This document shows, in pieces, positions 18,204 through 26,826 of a stretch of DNA of 64,000 bases. Below the pieces are notes generated by a model. That model was not told where the DNA came from. It searched no databases and saw only the letters and a list, made by a program, of their open reading frames with translations. The first letter of the stretch is position 1. Every line of letters starts with the position of its first letter. The translations under genes and the position numbers were made by a program. The DNA is from Prolixibacter denitrificans (lineage in GTDB: Bacteria > Bacteroidota > Bacteroidia > Bacteroidales > Prolixibacteraceae). The stretch covers positions 62,001 to 126,000 of the forward strand of contig NZ_PYGC01000003.1 in the NCBI RefSeq assembly GCF_003014495.1. The letters are read 5' to 3'.

Positions 18204-18857
18204 TTATTCTATTTTTAATGGAAATGTCAAGATGGTATTCACTTTATCTTTTCCTATGATTAATGGTTCAAAACGTTCTTTCATCACACTGTTAGCTATA
18301 TTCAACTCATTCTTTTTCCCGAGGCTGCCAAGCCATCTAATCCTAATTGGTTCTCCCCCCTTATCGACGAATATTTGAATATGTGCTTTTCCCTCGTTCA
18401 ATTCATCCAGCGCATTTATCACTCTCGATATCTTTTTAGCATTTATTCGAAGAAGTGCAGAGTCCGTCAGATTGAAGAATTCACTTCTAAATCTGGGCCT
18501 GTCAAATGGGTTCGCCGGGTAATCAATAATCTCGTTCTTAAACTTCACTCTCACAGCGCTATCCATTACAGCTCTGTAGCATTCAATCCCTGCTGTTACA
18601 GTACACCCCCGATAAATAAGTTCAATCCCCAGTTGCCTGATTATTAATCTATTTGTGTCAGGTGAAGAAACAATCCCAAATTCATATAATTTGTATTTTC
18701 CTGCTTTCAGGTCGTTAATCGCCTGAAGCTTCATTTTATTGCAGATGCTATCATCCGAATTCGTGATAACGGATTTTGTTGTCACATTTTCCTGTGAAGA
18801 ATTCGCGCAAGACAAAACAATCAGAAAGGCAAGTATTATATTCAAGTATCTTCTCAT
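18204..18857 (-). CDS. Lipoprotein with TonB-like C-terminal domain
   Basis: 217 residues. MRRYLNIILAFLIVLSCANS is a lipoprotein signal with Cys17. The C-terminal ~60 residues (AHIQIFVDKGGEPIRIRWL through FEPLIIGKDKVNTILTFPLKIE) follow the strand-helix-strand layout of the TonB C-terminal fold seen in many Bacteroidota envelope proteins. It lacks the proline-rich linker and inner-membrane anchor of true TonB. It is likely an envelope protein that uses this fold for binding. Monocistronic, preceded by the 62-codon leader frame of repeat copy 9. Confidence 0.65.
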   Translation of the reverse strand: MRRYLNIILAFLIVLSCANSSQENVTTKSVITNSDDSICNKMKLQAINDLKAGKYKLYEFGIVSSPDTNRLIIRQLGIELIYRGCTVTAGIECYRAVMDSAVRVKFKNEIIDYPANPFDRPRFRSEFFNLTDSALLRINAKKISRVINALDELNEGKAHIQIFVDKGGEPIRIRWLGSLGKKNELNIANSVMKERFEPLIIGKDKVNTILTFPLKIE

Positions 18858-19042
18858 TTCTTATCATTGGTCGAATTCGTGTGAACCAACATGATTGTTA
18901 TACCCTCATTCTGAGTTGCATTGAATGTCTTTTTGTGTTGAGTTGTCAAAAACCTTATCCGTTGTTCTTCTCCAATACAGGTGGGAAACTCTTCATCTGT
19001 TATAAAGAGCGAATGATAGCTGTTCAAATTTTTAGTCTTCAT
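18854..19042 (-). CDS. Short leader-type ORF (62 codons) of repeat copy 9
   Basis: Its ATG is the ATG of the intergenic repeat, and its stop overlaps the start of the downstream lipoprotein gene by 4 bases. The product (MKTKNLNSYHSLFITDEEFP...) shares pattern with the frames after copies 3, 4 and 6: M(K/R)-x-(E/K)-N-L near the start, then H, EEFP/ELLP, EEQ, and FLTTQH/FFTTQH. It may be a leader peptide or the decayed start of an old gene. Low confidence that a protein is made. Confidence 0.35.
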   Translation of the reverse strand: MKTKNLNSYHSLFITDEEFPTCIGEEQRIRFLTTQHKKTFNATQNEGITIMLVHTNSTNDKK

Positions 19043-19097
19043 TTTGTTGGTTGTTAGGTCAGTCCCAAGTTACCAAAATCTTTCAATTTTTTGGTCG
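19036..19097 (-). repeat. Intergenic leader repeat, copy 9
   Basis: Minus strand: AATTGAAAGATTTTGGTAAC, TTGGGACTGACCTAACAACC, AACAAAATGAAGAC. Core and tail are well kept; the C-rich tract is replaced. Confidence 0.75.
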
Positions 19098-19190
19098 TTC
19101 AATACGAAATTTGGAGATGAGATCTTGTTTTCTCCTTTAGATAAAACACTGCTCAATCTTCGGGGGCTATTCCGCTTGAATTTCCCCTTA

Positions 19191-19847
19191 TTATTTACAT
19201 CCTTCTAATTCACAGTCTTTCCAATCGATGGGTTGACATTCGCCTCTGATGAGCTTTTTTATCCGTTCCACTCTTTCCCTGTTTCTTTCCGGGTACTTGT
19301 CGATCCTATAGCGGTTGGGATTTAACAACATAGCGGTTAACGATAGGTATTCGTCGTGTGTTAGTTCACTGAAATTCTTTCTAAAATAGAATTTAGCGCC
19401 ATTGGAGAAACCGTGTATCTCGCTTCCGTCATTGTAATTCCCCAAATACGCGTAGCTATAAAACAATTTTAATTGGTCTGCTTTCGAAACGGAAGGATCG
19501 AATACCAGCCGCGTGATGAGCATCAACCGGATTTTCGACAATCCGGGATGGAACTGCTTAAAGTAGAACAGCTTGACCAATCCCTGACTTATCGTCGTCC
19601 AACCGGCACCCGGAGAACGAAAGTCCAGGCCTTTATGCGAATAAAAGCCGGGGTCTTCCACCATTAGCATATCAGCAATTCGCTGTTCACCTATGGAATC
19701 AAGTTCGAGCGTACAGTTTTTGGAGTTCAGCAATCCCTGAACCAGACGATCGGTTTTGGATTTGGCAATGATTAAGTCTATTCCCGGAATTCCGATGATC
19801 AAAAGTCCGAGGACAACAAGCGATATTTTTAACCGTTTGTTTTTCAT
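19191..19847 (-). CDS. Monofunctional GT51 transglycosylase-like protein
   Basis: 218 residues from the ATG at 19847; a GTG farther upstream sits inside repeat copy 10. An N-terminal membrane anchor (about 6-22) leads to EDPGFYSHKGLDF, matching the GT51 EDxxFxxHxGxD catalytic motif, and to WTTISQGLVK, matching the STITQQLVKN motif. SEIHGFSNGAKFYFRKN and LSLTAMLLNPNRY fit the rest of the fold. Such enzymes polymerise glycan from lipid II. The protein is near the size of MtgA but with weaker motif 3, so activity is likely but unproven. Confidence 0.8.
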   Translation of the reverse strand: MKNKRLKISLVVLGLLIIGIPGIDLIIAKSKTDRLVQGLLNSKNCTLELDSIGEQRIADMLMVEDPGFYSHKGLDFRSPGAGWTTISQGLVKLFYFKQFHPGLSKIRLMLITRLVFDPSVSKADQLKLFYSYAYLGNYNDGSEIHGFSNGAKFYFRKNFSELTHDEYLSLTAMLLNPNRYRIDKYPERNRERVERIKKLIRGECQPIDWKDCELEGCK

Positions 19848-19856
19848 ATGAAGTAA

Positions 19857-19899
19857 CTGGTTGTTAGGCTTCACAACAAGTTAAGGAAAATTCTTCAAG
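19857..19899 (-). repeat. Intergenic leader repeat, copy 10 (short)
   Basis: Minus strand: CCTTGAAGAATTTTCCTTAA, CTTGTTGTGAAGCCTAACAA, CCAG. It sits right at the GT51 gene start. Confidence 0.6.
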
Positions 19900-20294
19900 G
19901 ACCGCTCATTGTTAGCTCCGAGACGCTTATACCCTATACCTTACGCCGTAAACCAGACAGAACGCCACGGTCGCTCATGCTATGCGATCTCACAATGACA
20001 GCGGTTGATCGATTCTCTCAACACTTAAAACTTATTCTCCACAACAATAAAACACTGCATCTCAACGTTTTTACATCAAAATATCCGGAATATAGTTATT
20101 AGGAAGTTGCGAAAGCAACCATAGCAAGATTTTAACCGGTACCGGTCGTCGGGCGATCTAACCCCCCAGGTCTTTCGTTTAAGATGAAAGGGCTGCTGAA
20201 GAACGCGAAGAAGGTGGACTTTGCAGCATGTCCCCGGCGACCGGCCGGTTTCCGGATACTCTCCTGGCATTTTCAACTGAATTATTTTGGTTTC
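19900..20294. other. Non-coding stretch, no feature recognised
   Basis: About 395 bases without a supported gene. A 66-codon minus-strand frame (20076-20276) has unnatural composition for a protein (Cys- and Arg-rich) and no start signal, so it is not annotated. Confidence 0.5.
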
Positions 20295-20681
20295 TTATAC
20301 CTTGGGTAGCATTTCCAACAGTGAAGGAACCTGTATAAAGGGCATAAATTCCTTCCATCCCAGTAACGAATAGAGTATGTGAGACACCGGCGCCGCCAGG
20401 ATCGTGAGCAAAAAGTAGGTAAGGGCTTCACTTCGTTTCATACGGAACCAGAAAATGGGAAACAACAAGGTCAGTAGTAACGGAACCGGGTAATATATCC
20501 ACCAGGGCAGTCCAAAACCGGTTGTGTATCGTTCCCATGCCATGCAAACTATGGCCAACAAACTTAAGACCAACAATACCATCAACTGCTTCGTTGGATT
20601 GGGATACCGCTGACGCAACGAGAATCGTACCATCAGGATGATGACGATGACAGATACAATGGTGAGCGAACTGAATTCCAT
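20295..20681 (-). CDS. Small four-segment membrane protein, unknown function
   Basis: 128 residues, almost entirely hydrophobic, with segments near 5-20, 32-46, 57-77 and 88-108. No family recognised. The Arg/Lys-rich loops (LRQRYPNPTKQ and FRMKRSEA) give a plausible inside-positive topology. Upstream lies a GTAACTTATT sequence related to the core of the leader repeat. Monocistronic. Confidence 0.65.
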   Translation of the reverse strand: MEFSSLTIVSVIVIILMVRFSLRQRYPNPTKQLMVLLVLSLLAIVCMAWERYTTGFGLPWWIYYPVPLLLTLLFPIFWFRMKRSEALTYFLLTILAAPVSHILYSLLGWKEFMPFIQVPSLLEMLPKV

Positions 20682-20822
20682 ACGGTTGGTTTTTGGTTAA
20701 TGGTCATTTGAAATCCTGCCTCGTTGAATAAGTTACGGAATTTCAATGAAACGTTGTATGAAAGTCACTCTTGGGATCGTCTTTGTCACGATTTGATCAT
20801 ATTACGTAAAGAAACCGGTTGC

Positions 20823-21194
20823 CTATTTCCGGATGGAGATCACGATGCAGAAACCATCTGGATCGACATACGTCATTCCGTTTGCTTTCCAATAAGGGTT
20901 GGCCGGTTCTACCGGGTGAAAACCTTTGGTTTGGATTTGTTGGTTCAACTCTGTGTATTCCTGCCCCGTTTCTACATAAAATACCAGCAGGTCATCATCG
21001 TCGGGATGATGGTTGGGCGCCTCACCTGATTTCGTGTATTCGAGGTGCCAATCGGCTCCGTCCTTTCCCAGGAAGATGCCATCGTATCCATCGTGATCAT
21101 GGAATCCCCCTAATTGTGCCAATCCCACCGCATCGCAGTAAAATTCAATAAGCGGTGCAAAATCGTTCGTGTGCCGGGCTACGCGTAGTTTCAT
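20823..21194 (-). CDS. VOC/glyoxalase-fold protein
   Basis: 123 residues spanning one complete vicinal-oxygen-chelate module pair: MKLRVARHTNDFAPLIEFYCDAVGL begins the first beta-alpha-beta-beta-beta half and YVDPDGFCIVISIRK ends the second. Metal-ligand type His and Glu are present (H8, H-D-H near 33-35, E near 75). Many such proteins are small-molecule lyases or antibiotic-binding proteins; here no substrate can be named. Monocistronic. Confidence 0.82.
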   Translation of the reverse strand: MKLRVARHTNDFAPLIEFYCDAVGLAQLGGFHDHDGYDGIFLGKDGADWHLEYTKSGEAPNHHPDDDDLLVFYVETGQEYTELNQQIQTKGFHPVEPANPYWKANGMTYVDPDGFCIVISIRK

Positions 21195-21240
21195 CTGTTG
21201 CTAAGTTATTTTATGGGAGTAACAGATGAGAGAGTTGGAG

Positions 21241-21291
21241 GTTTCAGGTTATGCTTCGCTGTTTTTATTGTTCCTGTAGTTTCTGTTGCTA
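21241..21291. repeat. GTT-rich intergenic repeat, copy a
   Basis: TTTCAGGTTATGCTTCGC followed by TTGTTCCTGTAGTTTCTG. Related stretches occur near 22596, 26669, 32528 and 61892. Confidence 0.5.
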
Positions 21292-21397
21292 GAAGAGTTT
21301 TAAGTTTTAGGAGTTAAGTTTTAAGACCAGAGACGCCAGAGGAAAGACATTAGACTTTAGACCTCTTTATTGTTCATTACTCATTGCTTTGAGTGTT

Positions 21398-22549
21398 TTA
21401 CACCTTTTCCTTCTCCAGCTTAAATAATTGAAATTCCAGCAAATCGACATTGTAATTCGGATTGTACGGATTACTCAATGACAAATACAATCCATCTTTC
21501 GTGATGAAATACCCATTCATATCGTATACATCGGTCGGGAAAACCGTTTCCCCGATGACGTTCATATCTTTGTCCAGAATGATAATGGAAAAATCAGGAG
21601 GATACCGGATGAGGTCCGTAGACGATCGTTCTTCGGTTACGCCATGTTCCTGCACCGCAAACCGGTAAAAGACATCCCGGTAGGGATCGGCCACCAATTT
21701 TGAATAATGAGGATTCAGTCCTTTCATGAAACGATATTTACCTTTTTCCACATCGATGTATTTGCTTTTGGCCGGATATGACTTCCAGTTTTTCGCATCA
21801 TCGGAGACGAACACATCGTCATAATACATGAAATTCAGATAAAATCTGCCCTTCTCAATAAAGAACCCAAAGAACGGCGGATAATATTTGCTGGTCCAAA
21901 AGTCTTTCGGTAAACCAACATCCACCATCCGGGCAGTCTTCGCAGCCGTATCGAGCTCAGCAACCATCCGGACTTTTTCCGGCGCAATGCTTTTATAATT
22001 GCTTTCGTCAAAACCCGGATAAAAAGGGATATATAATTTCGAATCCTTAAAGCCCATGCGCATATTCTCCAGCGAACGAGAATTGGGGGCATACACCATT
22101 TGGTCCTGCTGATACTTTGAATAGTCAATCGTCGAAGTTCGCTTCCCTTCCTGGTTGATGATGAACAGCCTTCTCTGGAAATTGGATGTTACGCAGATAC
22201 TGTCATAACTCAGTACCTCGAAGCCATTAGCATCTCCCACGCCATTAGGTCCCCGTGGTTGCAGCTTAATGATGTTGACCAGCTTTTCCGAGTCGAGATT
22301 AAAAACGCAGATCTGGCTGGTATAACCGCTCAGGTAAAACAGGTAGTGGGAAGAATCGGGCGAGGTGTAGGGCTGTAAACAAACGGACCGATTAACTATC
22401 CATTTGTTCAGTTGAAAGGTGAGCTTTTTATCGGCCGCCTTCAGCTTAGCGACATAATGAGCATTCTCCGAAGCATCATTCTTTCCTGCCCGATTTGAAT
22501 GGCACGAAACAAAAATCAAAAGGATTAGGATGATAAATAATGGTTTCAT
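21398..22549 (-). CDS. DUF4221-type beta-propeller lipoprotein
   Basis: 383 residues. MKPLFIILILLIFVSC is a lipoprotein signal with Cys16. The body is beta-rich with repeated strand patterns and a LQPRGPNGVGDANGF segment typical of the DUF4221/6-bladed propeller proteins of Bacteroidota. Likely surface or periplasmic lipoprotein with a binding role. Monocistronic. Confidence 0.75.
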   Translation of the reverse strand: MKPLFIILILLIFVSCHSNRAGKNDASENAHYVAKLKAADKKLTFQLNKWIVNRSVCLQPYTSPDSSHYLFYLSGYTSQICVFNLDSEKLVNIIKLQPRGPNGVGDANGFEVLSYDSICVTSNFQRRLFIINQEGKRTSTIDYSKYQQDQMVYAPNSRSLENMRMGFKDSKLYIPFYPGFDESNYKSIAPEKVRMVAELDTAAKTARMVDVGLPKDFWTSKYYPPFFGFFIEKGRFYLNFMYYDDVFVSDDAKNWKSYPAKSKYIDVEKGKYRFMKGLNPHYSKLVADPYRDVFYRFAVQEHGVTEERSSTDLIRYPPDFSIIILDKDMNVIGETVFPTDVYDMNGYFITKDGLYLSLSNPYNPNYNVDLLEFQLFKLEKEKV

Positions 22550-22595
22550 TGGTTTTCTGGTTTGAGGTTATATGTTGGTAATTTCACGGTTACAC

Positions 22596-22682
22596 CATTT
22601 CAGGTTTCAAGTTTCAGGTTGCGCTTCGCGGTTGCAAATGTTCCTGTGGTTCCTATTGTTACTGTTGTTCGGTTCTTACCAT
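22596..22682. repeat. GTT-rich intergenic repeat, copy b
   Basis: Best copy: TTTCAGGTTGCGCTTCGCGG, TTGCAAATGTTCCTGTGG, TTCCTATTGTTACTGTTGTT, CGGTTCTTA. It lies downstream of the 22853-23335 gene and upstream of the DUF4221 gene. Confidence 0.6.
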
Positions 22683-22852
22683 TAGCATTGTTATTGCGGT
22701 CGCAAACAACACCTGTTTTTCAATCCACACCATCTCACGACTGCTTCCCTGGGTGCGTAACTTCTTTTTCTACAATCCTGCCATCCCATCGGGATTTCTC
22801 ACTTTCCCATCTTCTCTCCCTCTCAACTTCTCCTATTCAGCGTTTCGTGGTT

Positions 22853-23335
22853 CTATAATTCCGCTAAGGAAATACCCAACAATACATGGCTGTGTTGCGC
22901 AAAATACATCTCTACTTCGTCGCCTTCGCTGACTTTATCGAAAAATTCTCTGGAAACATCATAAGCTGCCTGGTTGATAATCAACTGAAATTTATCGATG
23001 GATTTCATTTCCTGATTCGATAACGTACCACTTCCGGCTTCATGACCGGTATGTTTCATTTTTCCGGTGACTTTCTCTATCCTGACGGTTCGGTAGCCCG
23101 CTTCCAGGTCCCGGTTCAAATCACGGTTGACCCGATGCAATGTCATCCAGCTCAATCCGATAATAACCATATCAACAGCTACTAACACGGTATGCTGATG
23201 AATGATATCTGTCATCGACAAATCAATGAAGTTAAACAGGATTCCTGCCAATAAAATCATCCCGGCAAAAACATAGCCGTTTCGTTTTTCATACTTCAAA
23301 AAGCGGATGTCTTCTTTGGTTAGTCTTCTTTTCAT
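22853..23335 (-). CDS. Membrane protein with two N-terminal segments, unknown
   Basis: 160 residues with two hydrophobic segments (about 22-38 and 47-64) and a soluble tail of about 95 residues. The tail, with FQLIINQAAYDVSREFFDKVSEGDEVEMYFAQHSHVLLGI, resembles beta-rich SH3-like or OB-like tails on small membrane proteins. No family recognised. It is 34 bases from the next gene upstream (23370-23891), so the two may form one transcript. Confidence 0.65.
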   Translation of the reverse strand: MKRRLTKEDIRFLKYEKRNGYVFAGMILLAGILFNFIDLSMTDIIHQHTVLVAVDMVIIGLSWMTLHRVNRDLNRDLEAGYRTVRIEKVTGKMKHTGHEAGSGTLSNQEMKSIDKFQLIINQAAYDVSREFFDKVSEGDEVEMYFAQHSHVLLGISLAEL

Positions 23336-23369
23336 GGGTTAGCAATTAGTTGGTTTCTTGATTGAATAT

Positions 23370-23891
23370 TTATAAAACTGCTCTTCTGGATTTCGGCAAA
23401 GCTTGTACCCGTTTATCTTTTTCTATTATCTCAGAGAATTGCTCAAAGAGCTTCCTTAGATTTCTGGCTGCTTTAGTTTCCGACCAGGTGTTTTCCTCCC
23501 AATTAATTGTGCACGTAACGGTGTCAAGTGTAAATTTCAGGTTAAAATCCGGACTTGGATCGACAATCACCTTTGAGGTTGGTCCATAGTCTTGAGGATA
23601 TTGATAGATATCAATATCACACATCACATCGTAGATATGCTTCTTTTCTTCATTCGTCAATCGAAAGGGAAGAACTGTATCCTTATTCCAGTCCAACGCA
23701 ACAGTTAACTTTTGATGATAGGTATCGAGAATGTATGCTCCCTCGTAGTAGTTCGCTACAAAATTAAAGTCTTTTGGCATTTGTGACTTGTAGTCAAAAC
23801 TTTTCTGTTCCACTAAGAGGAGTGCGATGCCGAACAACGTAAGGATGCTAATCAAAATTATAAGCCAACGTTTTCTTGCCCTGGAATTCAT
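23370..23891 (-). CDS. Membrane-anchored protein, unknown function
   Basis: 173 residues with one N-terminal hydrophobic anchor (about 8-27) and an extracytoplasmic domain. The domain has paired strands (FNLKFTLDTVTCTINWEENTW) followed by a C-terminal helix (AARNLRKLFEQFSEIIEKDKRV). No family recognised. Probably first gene of a two-gene transcript with 22853-23335. Confidence 0.6.
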   Translation of the reverse strand: MNSRARKRWLIILISILTLFGIALLLVEQKSFDYKSQMPKDFNFVANYYEGAYILDTYHQKLTVALDWNKDTVLPFRLTNEEKKHIYDVMCDIDIYQYPQDYGPTSKVIVDPSPDFNLKFTLDTVTCTINWEENTWSETKAARNLRKLFEQFSEIIEKDKRVQALPKSRRAVL

Positions 23892-24136
23892 AGTTGGTTA
23901 GTTTAGGCTATTGAAGATAATAAATTTTGAGAAATACATGCGACTTCTCGTGAAAAATAGTACTTCGGCCACAGCCTCCAGACGACGAGATACATGTGCT
24001 GCAGTACTTTTCTATTGAAAGCGATAGATTACCAGCAGCAGTATCACAATTCAATTTGACAAGCAAAAGAGTAATAAGTTGGCAAGCGGTCTCCGTTAGA
24101 CGGGGAATAAAAGGGGAATCAATCAACACGCTTCTT

Positions 24137-25048
24137 TCAATTCACATTCCGGTACTCCGCCGGGCTCATTCCGGTTTTGGACTTGAATATCTTGCTGAAA
24201 TGTTGCGGGTATTCGAAACCGAGACTATAAGCTATCTGGCTGATGGATTCCGTCGAATTGAGTAAGCGGGTTTTCGCCTTATCGACCACGAAATAGTGAA
24301 TGTGTTCCTGCGCGTTACGGCCGGTTTCTTTCTTTAATAAGTCACTCAGGTAGTTGGGCGACATGCCCATTTCGGTGCCACAATACCTGACCGTCGGGAT
24401 ACCTCCCTCAACCGGTTTCTCTTCATTGAAATAGCTTTTCAGCAATTGCTCGAAACGGGTCACGATATCTTTGTTCAGGTTGGTTCGAACGTAGAACTGC
24501 CGATCGTAATACCGTGTACAGTAATCCAGTATCAACTGAATGTTGGAGATAATCAGCTTCTGGCTATGTTTGTCGATGTTTTGCTGATACTCTTTTTCGA
24601 TTTTGCTCACCAGCTCCTGAATCGTTTTCTTTTCATCATCCGAAAGGTGCAGGGCTTCGAACACATCGTAGGAGAAAAAGGAATAATCATCGATGCTTTT
24701 GCCCAGTTCCGACTTCCGTATCAAATCGGGATGAAACAGGAGCGTCCATCCGTCGGCGGCATCACCCTCCCTAATTTCATGAATGGTAAAGACTTGTCCC
24801 GGGCCGGTGAAGATCATTGTTCCTTCCCGGAAATCGTACGAATTACGTCCGTACTCAAACGAGCCGGGCGAACACATCTTCAGGGTCACCTGGTACATAT
24901 CGAGCGACACGCGCTGGTTGGCGTACTGATTCTCCCGCCACTCGGTATCGTGGTGATGCAGCACCGAAACCAACGGGTGTTTCGGCTTGTCGATTCCCAG
25001 CAGCTCGTGTACCTCACTTTTCGTCTTTACATGGATGATGTCTTTCAT
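24137..25048 (-). CDS. AraC-family transcriptional regulator
   Basis: 303 residues. The first ~190 residues form a cupin-like sensor domain. The C-terminal ~100 carry the double helix-turn-helix: ISQIAYSLGFEYPQHFSKIFKSKTG is the AraC signature, ending SPAEYRNVN. The start overlaps the stop of the upstream NAD(P)-binding gene by four bases (ATGA), so the regulator is translated from the same transcript and likely controls it. Inducer unknown. Confidence 0.9.
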   Translation of the reverse strand: MKDIIHVKTKSEVHELLGIDKPKHPLVSVLHHHDTEWRENQYANQRVSLDMYQVTLKMCSPGSFEYGRNSYDFREGTMIFTGPGQVFTIHEIREGDAADGWTLLFHPDLIRKSELGKSIDDYSFFSYDVFEALHLSDDEKKTIQELVSKIEKEYQQNIDKHSQKLIISNIQLILDYCTRYYDRQFYVRTNLNKDIVTRFEQLLKSYFNEEKPVEGGIPTVRYCGTEMGMSPNYLSDLLKKETGRNAQEHIHYFVVDKAKTRLLNSTESISQIAYSLGFEYPQHFSKIFKSKTGMSPAEYRNVN

Positions 25049-25707
25049 TGGGCGGCTAATTCGTTCAAATCCTTATTCGTCAAATATTTATTTTCCCGGG
25101 GAAACCGAAGCGTATTGATCATCGCTTTCCCAAACTTTGTGGTCGTGGTGATGTTTTTGGATTTCTTCAGCAATGGAAAAAACGGGCTCAGGATGACATG
25201 CATGTAACTGTACCAATTCGTCCTCGATTTGATGCCTTTTTCAGGCAAAATGGTTCCCAACCGCACAGCGTAAGCATCCTTAAATCCTTTACCCAACACC
25301 ATGTTCTCGGTTTTCCCCTTCACCCGTGCCCACATGATCTTTCCTTTTTCGCTGCTGTCGGTACCGGCACCTGAAACGTAATTAAAAACCATGCCGGGAT
25401 TAATTTCATACAACACATCAGCGAAAGCTTTGGTGACGTTAAAAGTAATTTGATGATAAGCTTCTTCACTCATACCCAGCGCCGAAACACCCATGCAAAA
25501 GAAACAGGCATCATAACCGTTGAGCTGGCCTTTGATGGTTTCCACCCGCAGAAAATCCGGTAGCAACAGCTCTTCCAGTTTTGGGTGCTGCATCTCCAGC
25601 GAATGCCGGTTAACGACCAGCACCTTTTCAATATGCGGACTTTCGAGGCATTCCAGCAAGACAGCCTTACCGACCATGCCCGTGGAACCGGTGATGATAA
25701 CGTTCAT
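25045..25707 (-). CDS. NAD(P)-binding epimerase-like protein (HTATIP2-type)
   Basis: 220 residues with a Rossmann start MNVIITGSTGMVGKAVLLECL (GxxGxxG at 7-13). MGVSALGMSEEAYHQITFNVT and MVFNYVSGAGTDSS are typical of the HTATIP2-like atypical SDR group found in Bacteroidota. It is the first gene of an overlapping pair with the AraC regulator. The SDR at 25765-26544 lies 57 bases upstream, on the same strand, so a three-gene unit is likely. Substrate unknown. Confidence 0.85.
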   Translation of the reverse strand: MNVIITGSTGMVGKAVLLECLESPHIEKVLVVNRHSLEMQHPKLEELLLPDFLRVETIKGQLNGYDACFFCMGVSALGMSEEAYHQITFNVTKAFADVLYEINPGMVFNYVSGAGTDSSEKGKIMWARVKGKTENMVLGKGFKDAYAVRLGTILPEKGIKSRTNWYSYMHVILSPFFPLLKKSKNITTTTKFGKAMINTLRFPRENKYLTNKDLNELAAQ

Positions 25708-25764
25708 TATCTTTTCTGTTTTTTCATCTTAAAGATCGTTTATTTCAGGGTAACCTGAAAACAG

Positions 25765-26544
25765 TTACTTCACCTCCTGCATCTGGCGGATTTGTTTCAA
25801 TACCATCTTTTTGGGCAAAAAGGGAATCATGGGCAGCATCATTCTCATGGTAAACGGCAGTCCCGAAACAACATCCAGCTTACCCTTTATCATTCCGCTG
25901 TAACCATCTTCCGCTACTTTCCGCGCACTCGTTGCATTTTTGAACATCTCCGTTTTTTCCAGTCCCGCAACTCGCCCAAATTCAGTTTCGGTAGCACCGG
26001 GCATCAGGGCGGTGACCGTAATGTGGGTATCACGCAGTTCTTCGGCTATCGCGTTGCTGAAGAACGTAACATAGGCTTTGGTAGCAAAATAAACGGCTTG
26101 CATCGGACCGGGCATGAAGCTGGCCGTTGACGATACATTCAAAATCTTACCCTCGTTTCGCTTGACAAATTCCGGTAAGAAAAAGCGGGTTAAGGTGGTG
26201 AGAGCAACGATGTTCAGGTTAATCATCGACAAGTCCTTCTCCCACTCCCGCTCGTGGAATTTACCTCGTCCGCCAAAGCCGGCATTGTTGATTAAATAAT
26301 CGACTTTCCATCCGGCGCTTCTCACCTCTTCGTACACTTCCTCCGGTGCACCGGGTTGCGTCAGGTCCTTTGCTATGACCAGCACATTGCTCTGGTGTTT
26401 CAGTTCCAGGTCACTTTTCAGTTGTTTCAGCTTGTCCTTGCTACGCGCTATCAGAATAACGTCGCCGCCTTTTTCGGCGTGAATGGTTGCCAACTCTTTT
26501 CCAATACCTGTCGACGCTCCGGTTATTAAGGCTACTTTCTTCAT
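25765..26544 (-). CDS. Classical short-chain dehydrogenase/reductase
   Basis: 259 residues with the full classical SDR set: TGASTGIG cofactor loop (7-14), NNAG (about 89-92), catalytic Ser in VSSTASF, and YFATK as the YxxxK pair. Length is normal. Most likely an NADP-dependent reductase of unknown substrate. It leads the likely unit with the atypical SDR and AraC genes. Confidence 0.9.
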   Translation of the reverse strand: MKKVALITGASTGIGKELATIHAEKGGDVILIARSKDKLKQLKSDLELKHQSNVLVIAKDLTQPGAPEEVYEEVRSAGWKVDYLINNAGFGGRGKFHEREWEKDLSMINLNIVALTTLTRFFLPEFVKRNEGKILNVSSTASFMPGPMQAVYFATKAYVTFFSNAIAEELRDTHITVTALMPGATETEFGRVAGLEKTEMFKNATSARKVAEDGYSGMIKGKLDVVSGLPFTMRMMLPMIPFLPKKMVLKQIRQMQEVK

Positions 26545-26668
26545 CTCGAATTCTTTTTAATGATTACAATACAAAAGTAGCCCAGCCAAATTTTTGACGA
26601 CGTATACGTATTCCTGATTGATGAATATATTTTACAGATGTGAAGAGGTTTTCAGGTTGGGCTTTGCA

Positions 26669-26738
26669 GTTTCAGGTTGCGCTCTGAGGTCACTGTCGTT
26701 GAATTTGTCTATGTAGCTTCTGTTGTTCGGATTCGATG
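26669..26738. repeat. GTT-rich intergenic repeat, copy c
   Basis: TTTCAGGTTGCGCTCTGAGG followed by TAGCTTCTGTTGTTCGG. A diverged copy of the family at 22596 and 61892. Confidence 0.45.
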
Positions 26739-26826
26739 GCAGATTCTTCACGAAATCTTCCCGAACCATCGGTGCTTCCTTTCTCATCTTCTCCCCCTCT
26801 CATTTTCTCAAATCCATGTTTTCCGC

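Noticed and set aside
20076-20276. 66-codon minus-strand frame
   Set aside because: Composition unlike a protein, no start signal, no relation to any family.
23908-24129. 73-codon frame upstream of the 23370-23891 gene
   Set aside because: Cys-rich and Ser-rich with no start signal; probably chance.
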